From Dirofilaria immitis (lineage: Eukaryota > Nematoda > Chromadorea > Rhabditida > Onchocercidae), in the NCBI GenBank assembly GCA_024305405.1, contig JAKNDB010000068.1, positions 1,103,501-1,167,500 of the forward strand: a stretch of DNA of 64,000 nucleotides, written 5' to 3'. The notes under the pieces are model-generated. The model did not search any database, was not told the origin of the DNA, and saw nothing but the letters and a program-made list of their open reading frames with translations. Position numbers and translations under genes: made by a program. Each line of letters starts with the position of its first letter. The stretch's first letter is position 1. This document shows positions 53,104 to 64,000 of the stretch, piece by piece.

Positions 53104-54723
53104 TTATCCAAAAACATAATCAGTAGCTCTCGATAAGTCCCACCAGTTGCAGCTCAATGCCGAGATAGCTTCTTCCTGCAAGAATTACAATCAGAGATGA
53201 AAATAAACTTGAAGTTTGAAATTTTGGAATTTGAATTTTCCTATTCTGATTACTTGAATTCCTATGAATTTAACCTGCTTCACTCCCATATCCTTCAGTT
53301 TGTCGATTTTGTTCCAAAATTCATCATCTCGCTTGCCTTCAGCTTTAGCATAATGCTGCGCCCAAAATCGAGCCGTTCGCTAAATTTAATAGTTTACAAT
53401 TACGAAATAAAAAAATTAACGAATTACGAATGGCTAATATTAGGCTTCAAATAACTATTAATCTAACTTTATAAAGTTGCAGATTATCCATATATTGCTT
53501 GGCAACAACAGCATCTTGTGGATCATTCGGCTCTGGCAAAGTTAACAGTGCCTGGATACTCAGCAATACAGTACGCAAAGTTAAAGAAGCGGCCCTAAAA
53601 CAAAACAGATGTATTTAAAAGCGAAAAAGTGAAACAATAAATATGCTTAACAAAGCTTTCTAGTGTTTATCTCAGGCTCTGAAAATAGAAAAATTAGTAT
53701 CCATTCCATCAATATTCTAATTATAAAACCGCTCAAGTTTCGAACAACTCTAAAGAATTTCGCTCTCTAACCTAAAATTTCAGGAAAAATCATAGAAACA
53801 CCAAATTTTTTCTGGTATCATCAGCAACTTACCACTGCTCTTTCAATATATCAAGACAAATTGTTCCAGTTTGTGAGCTGATATTTGGATGCCAAATTTT
53901 GTGATAAATTTGCACTAAAAAGGGCAAATTATCTATTCAGAAATTGAAGAGTAAATAAAATAATAAACCATAAATATTTATGTATATGATGGAAATTTTT
54001 AACTAGCCATAGTGCAAAAACTCTATAGCAATCAATTCAATGGAAAAAAAGTCTTTTGCTCCAGGGATTTATTGAGAAAGAGAAAAACAAACTGGAAGAT
54101 AAACTCTAATCATATCATCACTGATCAACAATATATTTCAGAAAAAAAAAGAAGGTAGGATTCATACACGATCCATACACACAGTTTTTTTTGGCAACCT
54201 TCCGAATAATAACAACACTTACTACAGGTGGCTGGAAAGGGTATTCATCTGGAATTGTGATATCCAAAGCGTAAGTACCACCTTCGTACGGACTATCCGG
54301 TGGGCCTCGTATCTCGCCACGTATTTTTGTTAGCGAATCATTTCGTATTTCAATCATTACACCTGTTTCAGCCAACTGAAAGTCCATATAAAACATTTAA
54401 ATCTCAAGATTTTTCATCTATCAATTAAATTCTTGCTTGTAATCCGGAGAAAAAATCAGAAAAAAGAGATTCGATATATCATATTTTCTTGCTTTAAATA
54501 ACCATTTTTTTTTAATATCTACCGTTTCCTTTTGTCAATCCAGTTATTACAAAACGCTAAACAGACAGAAATTACGGAAAAATCACGTAAATGACATTGA
54601 CTTTTAGGACAAAAGTACGGTGACGTAAATATTTTGAAAGAAGGAACAAACACAAACTTCTTTATTAGTGATAATTTCTTTGCATTCTCGTTGTACACGT
54701 GAGAAAGCGATATTTTGAGACAT
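53104..54723 (-). CDS. UBE2K: Ubiquitin-conjugating enzyme E2-25K (UBE2K) with UBA tail
   Basis: E2 enzyme that accepts ubiquitin from E1 and can build Lys48 chains. Six exons: 54723-54658, 54375-54223, 53914-53833, 53594-53468, 53379-53275, 53175-53104. Markers: N-terminus [42 protein letters not shown] motif in IWHPNISS; active-site Cys in [40 protein letters not shown]. The C-terminal UBA-like helices include KLKDMGVKQ and [20 protein letters not shown]. One A is missing in exon 3 (FITK/IWHPN, near 53900). With it the protein is 201 aa, against 200 in the human enzyme. A TTTGCAG acceptor about 40 bp upstream of the ATG may take a spliced leader. Confidence 0.94.
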
Positions 54724-55543
54724 CGTAAGAATGGCTTAATTTGGATCAATTGACTGCAAATCAATTTATTCATAGTTAAAATATTTTGAAATAATAAGCA
54801 AGAAATTAATTTGATAATGATAATGAAATGATTTCGATAGATTAAGAAAAATGAAAGAGGAATTTAACTTTCTAATGATAATAAAAAATTCGACCTGCTT
54901 ACAGTACAACCTATTGCAAATTCTATTCAATCAAACTATCGCCACAATCCTAATTAACTACGGTGCACAGTTATGCATCTAAACATTTAAGCGACAATAT
55001 AATAACAACCTGAACTACCGAAAAGCTTATAATTTTCACGGGAAAACATCGCTATCTTTTCACAAGGCCGTGAGACTATTGTGAAATAAAAACTCATCGT
55101 GAAATTTATCAAAAGTCATTAAAATATCTTAGTTATATTGCTTATAGAGATGATTCTGGGCGGTATCTTTTTTTCATCGGAGTGATTCCTGATTACATTG
55201 CTTATTCATTATATTGATTCTGGATAGTGTTGGTTTATTCGTTATCATTGATAGCGTTTATTTTGATCACTGATAACGTTGTTTTATTCATTTGTTTGTT
55301 TTTGGATGATGCTATTCATTAGATTGATTCTGGACACTGTTGTTTATTCGTTAGGCTAATTCTGGGTTGTATTTTTCTTACTTGCTGGATCGATTCTGGA
55401 TTGCATTATATAATTCATTATGCTGTTTTCAAATAATGTTAGTTGTTTAATTCGAAAGATTTCAGTTATACTATTTACTTTTTGAATCGATTTCAGGTGA
55501 CTTTATCTAAATTCATTCAGTTAGTTTAAAGTCATTAATTGGA
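54724..55543. repeat. Upstream flank with a decayed minisatellite
   Basis: From about 55140 to 55450 the phrase ATTGATTCTGGA, followed by TTGTTTATTCATTA-like text, recurs five or six times at irregular 40-60 bp spacing and is much diverged. No gene seen. The 54724-55140 part is plain AT-rich DNA and probably holds the E2-25K promoter. Confidence 0.55.
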
Positions 55544-55675
55544 ATGGGTAAATCAACGATGAAAAAAAGGACAAATTACGTAAAAGAGGAACGAAGACGA
55601 GAAGCGATCGAAGAGAAGGCAAATTTGCAGACAAAATGTCGGATATTCGGTGTTGCGCTAATAGGTTCGTGCTAA
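55544..55675 (+). CDS. 43-codon basic ORF, uncertain
   Basis: Open frame MGKSTMKKRTNYVKEERRRE continuing AIEEKANLQTKCRIFGVALI and ending GSC-stop. It is strongly charged, with less AT-biased codons than its surroundings, which suggests real coding sequence. It could be a complete micropeptide or the first exon of a gene, since GT donors occur at GGTGTT and GGTTCG near its end. No continuation was found and no family recognised. Confidence 0.3.
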   Translation: MGKSTMKKRTNYVKEERRREAIEEKANLQTKCRIFGVALIGSC

Positions 55676-56642
55676 TGTTCAGATCATATATCGCTTTGTT
55701 AGTGGCTAAGTGTAAGTGCCAGTGATCTTCGACCTCCTAAAGTTATATTAAATTGATATTGCTTTGGAAGATTACATCCTAATTATCCAAAGTTGCTAGT
55801 AATTATAATTTCTAGTAACAAAACTGTATATCAATACAACTGTTATGTAAATAAGACTAAAATTGAGTGATAAATTATACAAATTGTATGCAAGAATACA
55901 TTTGCTTACCTCTTATATATTCAAATAAGTTTTATCAAAATTTCGCTATAGATTTTATCAGTATCTGGGTATGATGCATAAGTTTATCAATATTTGACCA
56001 TTATGCGTTTTAAATATCAAATGAAAAGGCTTTCGCATGTCTGTTTTGATATGTTTTTTAATTATGATTTTAAATATTTTTCGACGAATTTAATAGGCCA
56101 TAGAATATTTAATGCAAATTATTGTTTTCATTAGAAATCTACGAAAAACTTCGGCACTATTTATTTGTTTTCACTTATGAGACTTTGAGATTTTCATGGA
56201 TTAACTTCACTTGAAATTTTTTAAATTTTATGATAGGCTATATTAAGATAGTATTGATCATAATTTATAATTACGCATATTTTAGTTACAATGGTAATAT
56301 TAAACAGTGATGATTATCATTAGCAAATTTAAATTTCACGATGGCTTCAGCGTTGAATTTCGTATCTGAAACTTTTGAAATGAAATAGTTTATCTCCTGT
56401 ATGACAGTGAAAAATTATCAAGTCGAGAAGCTGTAAGAACATTATTGCAATCTATTCTTTACCAAAATCAAAAGTCAAGAAGTTGTGCTGAAAAAAATTA
56501 GGCATTGCTGCTTAGTGACTCCTAACAATACTATTTATGATTTTTTCAAAATTGAGTTCTGGAACTACATGTATCGCAGTTTGCAGCAAAAACAGATATT
56601 CAGTGCATCTAATATTTGGAAGCTTTTGTTTGGTCCGTTATT

Positions 56643-59000
56643 CTATAAATTTTTACTAAAAATTTTAAAATAGAGGAATACATGCCTTTCTTTTTCTTTT
56701 TTGATATTTGGATTATAGCATCCGGCAAAAGTTTTATTCATCCGTCGAAAAAACAGTTCGATTTCCTGAAATTTTATTCCCAATTCCAGAACATTTATTT
56801 TTACTTTTAATTTTGGGTAAAATTTAATTAAAAATAGATTAAAAAATGAATGGGTGATGCAGTTAACCTGCTGTTTTGAGAGACTCGTTTTCTCAATGTT
56901 ATCGCGATAAAAATCTTTGATTTTATCAGTTAGCTCAAGTCTTCTTAATTTTTGCATTGCCCTGCAAGTTTTTTTCTCGTATAAATAATTAGCCTGGAAT
57001 AATTCGCAACAGCATATGCCCATGTGGCGGTGATGATCTTTATTTTAATATCTTATTGATCTCTTTGCTAGGAACTTGAAAATTATTTAAACTTGAAAAT
57101 TTTGTTAAAATTAATTTATGAAAATGGCAGTAACCTTTTTTGTGCTTGACTCAAACTATGGATTATTTCTTTGAGAGCTTCAGGCACATCATTTGCATTA
57201 TTCCATTTGTCATATTCCATATACATTTCCGAATCGTCGTCTAATTTATTTTTGATAAAATCATTAATAAGCATCGGATCATTATTATCGGTGGCTTGCT
57301 GTAAGCGTTCCAATTCCATCGCACCACATCGATTAAGTACTGCTCGAACATATTTAGGTTCATTTGCATAACATTCGAATTTATCATTCGTTCTACTGAA
57401 AGAAATAGTAAATAAATTTTCTTCTTTATCCAAAATAATTAAACTCGTTTCTTTATTATTTCGTGTTTAGGTATTGTATTGCAGTCAATTTAAAAACAGT
57501 TGAAAAATGCAATGTAGCATAATATTTCCGGAAGTTTTAAGCAAAATAAAAACAATTTTACTTATATGCATAGTTTTTTCCTATCTCTTTGATTAAAGAA
57601 GCGAATTCCATCGATGATCAAATAGATTGAGCTAATGACTTGATAATTATCACTATAAATTTTGTTATTTGTTTCATCCTGTGTATACAAAGATGGAGAT
57701 GAAATGTCAAATTTGATAAGTTAATTAATTAGGCTATTAATTAAATTAAATGAGGCTAATAAAGTGTAGCAATGCGAAACATACTATCGTTAAAATTTAT
57801 GCTGCAGGTTAATAAATAGATTGTATCATTTGATGTGTAATTTATGATTCAATATTTAAGCTTATAAAATTTTAACATACTACGACTGAATGATACATTT
57901 CGTATTTATTAAGTAATTGAAGCTTGGAAATAACATTTTTGGAGCTGTCACTATTCTTGAAATGGATTTTTTCCTTGTGTCTTTTTTTTTGTTTTGAATT
58001 TCAGGAGCAAGCTTTTAAAGATACATACTCGAACAATCTCCTGATTATATTCCACAGCCAAATCAGAATATTTTCTTTAGCTTCTTGTTCTGCACGTTTC
58101 TCGTTATAGTATTCTAGGATAGCATATTGGTCGATCTGCGGTAATTCTTGTTCAACTTTTGTATTCCATAGCGCCTGAATAATGCTATATATGGTGGCAT
58201 TCTGAAAAAAAAATCTTTAATTTAGTTTGAAACATTGTGATGAAATATGTTGAAGCATTAAGGAGGAAAGATAGGAGAAGAAAAATTTAAATTCAAAAGC
58301 AAAAAAGAATACCCAGTATGCTTCAGCGTATTTAAATTGTTCTTGCGTGAAATTCAGTGACACGGCTGTATTCAACAAAATTTCATCAATATTAGCGTTG
58401 AAATTTCCCGGAACTCTTTGTCTGTCATCTACGAAATTCTTCAGAGATTTATCATTTGCTTGAAGCAACTGTAAATTTAACTGTAAAATCAATTCCTTCA
58501 TGTGGTTGCATCAAAGATTGATTGTTTAAATTTGTTCTGAACTTCAGTATTACATTATTTGAAGCTAATTAATTGTCATGTTTGTGCAATAATTTAAATA
58601 ATTAAAACGAAGAATGAAATTTCTAATTTTAGTGATACATTCACATCTTTATAAAAAGAAATTGGAATGATTATTTTTCGAATTTTTTTACAAATTTCCC
58701 TATTTACTTAAGAAATTGATGGTTGTTGAAGGATTGATTGTTAAAAATGACAGGTAGGAATGGCATAAATTGAAGTCTCGAATAAAATCATCGCTAACTT
58801 ACTTCATCCCGTTTACGATCAATCATAACTTTGAGCGAAGCATAATTCTTTTCACATAGGTACCTATCCAATAATTGACTTTCTGTACTGCTCATATTAT
58901 TTAACAAATGAAAGATGAAATTTGATGAGCTGAAAGTTGTTGTATCGTTGTTCAACATTTCCGCTTTGAAAATACTCTCAACTGATGAGGCTGTTATCAC
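56643..59000 (-). CDS. Unrecognised helical, probably secreted protein (about 380 aa)
   Basis: Exons: 58999-58803, 58480-58313, 58201-58029, 57678-57562, 57395-57135, 56961-56868, 56765-56643. Splice sites are good and most joins keep phase. Composition is helical and charged: FIFHLLNNMSSTESQLLDRY, DEILLNTAVSLNFTQEQFKY, IIQALWNTKVEQELPQIDQY, EYYNEKRAEQEAKENILIWL, RAVLNRCGAMELERLQQATD, KIKDFYRDNIEKTSLSKQQ, NKTFAGCYNPNIKKEKERH, with few cysteines. One missing base in exon 58201-58029 and two in 57678-57562 are needed. The first coding exon is not certain. A signal-like stretch (MEINSKIIIFCYFL and, in another frame, SSFSAIFWITDLC) lies at 60123-60190 before a GTATGC donor. Not a family I can name; nematode-specific secretion is inference. 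Confidence 0.6.
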
Positions 59001-61005
59001 TGCAATTAAGTTATCAAAAAGATTTAATTTTTATAAATTAAACAAATAAATCTAAATATCATTATAAAATGTGAATTATATACAGATATTTCATCGTTTA
59101 AAATTTAATTTTTATCTAAAAGAAATTGACTTTTATTTTTTAACTTTTTTTCTATTTTGTACTTCTTTTGTTGATTTTTCTTTCTTTAATTGCTTGAAAT
59201 TCTTATATCGAATTTCTTGCTTACTTTATTTTTATTTTTTATTTGAAGAGAGAGAGAGAGAGAAAAAAAATCTATTGAGTAGAACGATTTTCTGTACTTT
59301 CCGATATGCTGTAATTTTTGCAGCAATGATTAAATTGATTTGTGGAAGTGAAAGTAATGCATATGGAAGAAAATTTTTATAAAACTATGTTTAGCCGGTT
59401 TTAGTAATAATTAAATAGGAAAGATCGATTGACAATGGTATATTTCCCAATTATAAATCTATGCTATTATTTTTTTATTGTAAGTTATGCAACTTCTTCT
59501 TATTTCTCGCAAAAAAGAAAGTGTAAAGTATGTTTTTATTGTAAATATTTGGAAAAAAAGGAGAAAAAAGGAGCATAATGTAAAATTGAAGAAATAATTT
59601 GAAAATAAATGCATATCTTAGCAATTTCATAAATTATGCGAAATTTTTTTTCATTCAATTATTTATAATCAATAATTGACTAGCTTATTATAATAATTTG
59701 AAAATTGAAATTTTAATTATTACAAAGCAATCATATTAGTAAGCTAAATAAATGTTCCATTTTGATTTTTTCTTTTTAATTTTTTTTTGAATTTTATACT
59801 TTCTAAATGCACTTTGATTTAAAAATTAATTGTATTATAAATGAGAAAATAATTTTAATTGTTAAGCCTATTCTTTTTTGATTCATTTATTTCTTTGCTA
59901 TCTAATAATTTATCTCTCTATTTGTTCTTTTTGCATTATGAAAATTCTCATTTATTGAAAATTTGAATATGAAAATTTTTATACATTATATTTTTGCTAA
60001 ATTTAAATATCGTCTAAACTAATATAACTAACTATCTTATAATGTAATTAAAAATTTATTGAAGAATATTTATAATTGTATCAAAAAGAAAAAAAAGAAG
60101 AGAAAGAAAAATATAAGCATACCACAGAGATCGGTTATCCAGAAAATAGCAGAAAATGATGATTTTACTGTTGATTTCCATACAATGTGAGAATGATACT
60201 GAAATTTTTGAAAAATAATTTTGTTTTATAAAATAATAAAATATTTTTTGATGATTCAATTATTTTCTCTCTAAAAAAAAATCAAATATAAGCCTTAAAT
60301 GCTACTAAATATAGTATACTCAAATTATTTTTTATATAAAAGGAAAAAAAAGGTTTAGGAATGTAAAATATTTGAAAATAAAATAAATCAATAAGAAAAA
60401 TTTAGCTAATATTATAAATGTTAAATCGATAAAATTTTTTTATTATTTAAATATAAATGTTAAGAATAATAACTATTTATAGGAAAAAAAATTACAGTTA
60501 AAAATTGAAAAGTTTTGAATATTTCTTCTTTTTTCATATGTAATTTAAAAATCTTTTAGATATATATTTACATGAAAAATCAAGGAAATAAAAGGAAGAA
60601 AGCAAAACTGATCGATTATTTTTAAAAAAGGAAAAATAGTTTTTTTTTCTTTGCAAATGATAGCAATTTATCAAATTATTGAAAAGAGGATAATTTTTTT
60701 AAATTTATCGATAATAATATCTATGTGAAAAGAAGAGAAAATCATTCAACTGTGATTTTTAAATTTTAATGATATCACGATGAAATTTTATAAGCGTTTT
60801 TTTTCTTTTAATTTTATTTTTTCAATTTGAACCATACCAACAAGATGTAGTAGCAATCTACTTGACGGATTTCGTATATTTTTTGGGCAATAATCAAATC
60901 TCAGAAAAGCAACCAGACATATTTAGCGAATTTCGATAAAAACTATTTGTGCTGTTTTACATGAATTATTTTCAACTTTTTCTTCTTCACTAGATAGTAT
61001 TCAAA
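59001..61005. other. Intergenic or 5' intron region, very AT-rich
   Basis: Apart from the possible signal-peptide exon at 60123-60190 (minus), this holds only AT-rich DNA, A/T runs and a short GA tract near 59250. The last 100 bp form the dpy-19 leader. Confidence 0.4.
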
Positions 61006-62617
61006 ATGTCGCAAGAGAAGTCGCCAATGCTGAAAATAATTAATTTTTTTAATGCAAAAATGAAAACATGGCAAGTAGTAAGTGATAAGATTAAAAATGA
61101 AAACATAGCAAGTAATAGGTGATAAGATTGAAAAGAAAAAAAATTTTATTGATCATTGATTAGATTTTTATAAGCAATAGTTTTATTTTTTTTTTTATAA
61201 ATTATATATTAGTTGTTTCTATGCTCATGAAAAATAATGGAAAAAAATAAGAGAACCAATGAACGAATTTTAATTGTCAGTTAATTTATCATTGGTTTGA
61301 AAATAAGAAATTTTGATGAAACTTAACAAAATGAAAAATATTCTCGCCAACAATGAGAATAGGAGATTGCTAGTGGTTAATCAGAAAAGAGGGATAATTC
61401 GTTGAACAAATTTAATTAAGATATTAAAATTGATTATCAATGATTAAAATATATATATATATATTTTTCCTTTATGTCTAATAATAGAGTTTTGAAACGA
61501 ATGGAAATTACTAATTTTATCAAAAGTATTTGATCAGATAATCAATAAATAGTAGTTTGGAATGAAATGAAAAGAGAACTATGAATTCCTTTTTTTTCAG
61601 TTGATCTTTTTGCTTAGAAAAACAAGAAGTTATTATTATTATTATGATTAAATTCAAAATGTAAAAAGTATGCAAAGGAAATTAAAATTTAATTTTCAAT
61701 TATATTTTTTGTAAGCATGGAAAAAAATATTTAATGTATGATTTATATAAAAAAAAAAAAAACTACTGAATTCTAAAATTCTCGAAGAATATAAATAATG
61801 ACCTTGGCCTTTTTTCTTTTCTCCTCTTTTTTTTCTTATTGCGCTTATTTTTTGAAAAAAATACGAGTAGCGAAGTGTATAGTTTAATGTTTTATAAAAA
61901 TTAATGAATGAAATCAAATGGTCGTATATATATATATATTTTTATGATAAATTATTTAAAAAATTAACAAAATATATCAGCTGTAATCATTTCCAGAACT
62001 ATCATGATTTAGGGACATAAAAAAAAAAAAGAAAAAATGTTTTGCACTTTCTATAGGCTTATAACGATAATTTCAATCACCTTTTGATAGTTGAGATTAT
62101 TTTATTTAATTTCTTTTTTCTTTTTTCATTTTATTAACTAACATTTTTTGTTATTTTCTCACATTTTCTTCTCAACGAATGATATTTTCCATTTAAATTT
62201 AATTAAAATTTGAATTATCTATGCAATAATTTCATCATATAATTTCAATCTCAACTGGCTACTACATCATTAAATAATTGCTTAAATTGAAATATGCTTT
62301 TTTGATAAAATTGGATTAAATTAGAAAAAAAATGAAAAGATTTGTTGATATCAAAAAGGATATATGAAGATATGAAAGAAAGTAATGAATTCGATTGCAT
62401 TTTATTGTTTTCTTTTGAAAAAATACAAAATTTTTTTTGAATTAAATTTTTAAACTAAGCTAATTTTTTATTAGAATTTCAAATTTTTAAAATTTTATTT
62501 TTAGCACTTATATTAGCAGTGCTAAATTATTCACATATTGCTACATTGTTCGAGAATGATCGACATTTTTCGCATTTAGCAGATTTTGAACGTGAAATGG
62601 CTTATCGGACAGAAATG
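61006..62617 (+). CDS. dpy-19: DPY-19 C-mannosyltransferase, N-terminal exons (partial)
   Basis: DPY-19 is the multi-pass ER enzyme that attaches C-mannose to tryptophans of thrombospondin-repeat proteins. Only two exons are inside the window. Exon 1 (61006-61077) encodes the cytoplasmic start MSQEKSPMLKIINFFNAKMK and ends at GTAAGT. Exon 2 (62505-62617) encodes the first membrane segment and the hallmark luminal motif: ILAVLNYSHIATLFENDRHF then SHLADFEREMAYRTEM, ending at GTTAGT exactly where the family continues GLYYSYYK. The exons misjoin by one base, consistent with one base missing in an A or T run of exon 1. The remaining exons must lie beyond 64000. Confidence 0.88.
61055..61135. repeat. 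37-bp tandem duplication across dpy-19 exon 1 donor
   Basis: AATGAAAACATGGCAAGTAG plus TAAGTGATAAGATT is repeated 37 bp later as AATGAAAACATAGCAAGTAA plus TAGGTGATAAGATT. The first copy holds the working GTAAGT donor; in the second it has decayed. Confidence 0.85.
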
Positions 62618-64000
62618 GTTAGTTGATTTTTGTTTTCTTTCAAATTGATTACTAATATGTATAATATAATGTTAGCTAATTAATATGTTGAATAAATAAC
62701 TATCGGACAAATAAGTATTAAAAATTGAAAGAAATTGAAAACGAACATTTCAAAAATAAAGGTTTGAATAAAAAGAGTAAAGGATGAGTTTTGAACTTAA
62801 GAAGTCTGAAAAAAACGAAGAAAAAAATTAGATAGAATTGAGGATGATTATTTATTAATTGAGATTTTGAAATAAAATGGTAAACGGTAAAGAACGAGTT
62901 CTAAATTTAAGAACTTCAAAAAAAAAAGAAAACGAAAAAATTTGATAGAATCGAGGATGATGATTATTTGGTAGTTGTGGTTTTAAATTAAAATGGTAAA
63001 AGGGAAAGAAAGCAATTAGGTAAACAAAGAATAAAATTTAGAAAATGAACAATTTAGTAAATAAGAAAATATGGGTAAATTTATTTTAAATAACTAACTT
63101 CCTCCTTACTACTCTTTTAATATTTGTACCATTTATTGCGCATTAACTGCTATTTATTATTTTGAGTAATAGAATGTTTTTAGAAAAATATGAAGTAAAA
63201 TTTTGAACTGTAGAAGATAATATATTTATTATCAAGTGACAAATTTCATAAATAAATGAACAGACACATCAATGAATTGATAACAATAAGGACTGGTTTT
63301 TAAAATTTTAACAAATGAATTTTATGTCAAAGAGATTGAAAATTAGAGCATAATTTGGACATGGATATGAATACATGTTTAAAAATGTGATAAAATTTAT
63401 AGAATATTAAATCAGTATAGTGAGCGTTGGGAATATTGAATATAAATATTAAAATATAAAATATTAATAGGATTAAAAATTGGGAATGGTTATTTTAATT
63501 CATTTTCATTTTGTTAAATCAAATACTATTATTGTACAATTGAGGTTTTCCTTTTTTTTCCTTTTTTTTTCGTTATCGATTATCCATTAAAGAATTTTTA
63601 CTCATTTTATCGTTTTTTAATGATAGAATAAAAAGTAAAAAGAAGAAAATTGAGATTGAGAAAAAACTAAAATAAAAAGTATAATTTACAATTTAATTTT
63701 TTTTCTTTTTTTGGGGAGAGAAGGAGGAGAATTATTCGATAAATTTTTTTCATAGTTCTATCTGTTCCGATTTGTTAGTATTTGAAAACTAATTTCCTTA
63801 ACAAATGCTGCAACTATCCAATTTAGGAAGCTCGAAAAAATTCCTTCGAAATTTGAAATTAGTTATGCGGATTTGATTGTGTTAATGCACTAGAATACCA
63901 TTATTAAACTTTTGTTGGAGAAAAAAATTAATGTTAAAGCGAGAGATTGATAAGTGATTAAATAAGAATGCAAGTATTAATAAATGATAAGTAATGGGAG
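62618..64000 (+). other. dpy-19 intron 2 (incomplete)
   Basis: AT-rich intron running off the window. About 62760-63000 contains two diverged copies of a 120-bp block (AAAACGAAGAAAAAAATTAG against AAAACGAAAAAATTTGATAG, each followed by GAGGATGAT). No exon with the expected GLYYSYYK continuation was found. Confidence 0.6.

Overview
The window reads as nuclear DNA of a nematode, most likely a filarial or other spirurid worm. It is very AT-rich, its genes are split by many AT-rich introns with TTTCAG-type acceptors, and several start codons sit just after a TTTCAG/TTTTAG site suited to spliced-leader trans-splicing. The encoded proteins are nematode-like (V-ATPase B, a three-qRRM hnRNP F/H, DPY-19, Sec20, gankyrin, COX17, an E2-25K enzyme, serine carboxypeptidases). 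A lepA-like bacterial fragment inside a V-ATPase intron fits a nuclear insertion of Wolbachia DNA, as is common in filariae. No tRNA, rRNA or CRISPR array was seen.

Layout. 0-7 kb: a five-copy 77-bp tandem repeat, eroded coding relics, a carboxypeptidase exon fragment, and copy A of a duplicated segment carrying a small three-exon secreted-peptide gene. 8.2-11.8 kb (+): V-ATPase B. 14.7-19.1 kb (+): hnRNP F/H. 20.4-23.0 kb (+): a type I membrane protein with two minisatellites in its introns. 24.4-26.7 kb: copy B of the peptide segment (inverted). 27.7-38.3 kb (-): two tandem serine carboxypeptidases, one with an intact catalytic triad and one whose catalytic serine is glycine. 39.8-40.2 kb: LTR-like sequence. 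40.5-43.1 kb: copy C. 43.0-44.2 kb (-): a tetraspan membrane protein. 44.9-45.9 kb: an unresolved coding-like stretch. 45.9-54.7 kb (-): gankyrin, Sec20, COX17 and E2-25K, all on one strand and possibly partly an operon. 56.6-59.0 kb (-): an unrecognised secreted helical protein. 61.0-62.6 kb (+): the first exons of dpy-19, running off the window.

Sequence quality matters here. In most genes the reading frame is lost by single missing bases, nearly always inside a short homopolymer (A/T runs, also CC and GGGGG). Essential conserved genes are affected: V-ATPase B twice, COX17 twice, E2-25K once, hnRNP F/H several times. Adding the missing bases makes total CDS lengths divisible by three (V-ATPase B 498 aa, COX17 62 aa, E2-25K 201 aa, carboxypeptidase 2 548 aa). 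These look like consensus errors of an unpolished assembly, not pseudogenes, and each gene entry says where its breaks lie.

The most unusual content is the peptide gene repeated three times in rearranged segments around the carboxypeptidase pair, together with the predicted carboxypeptidase pseudoenzyme beside its intact paralogue.
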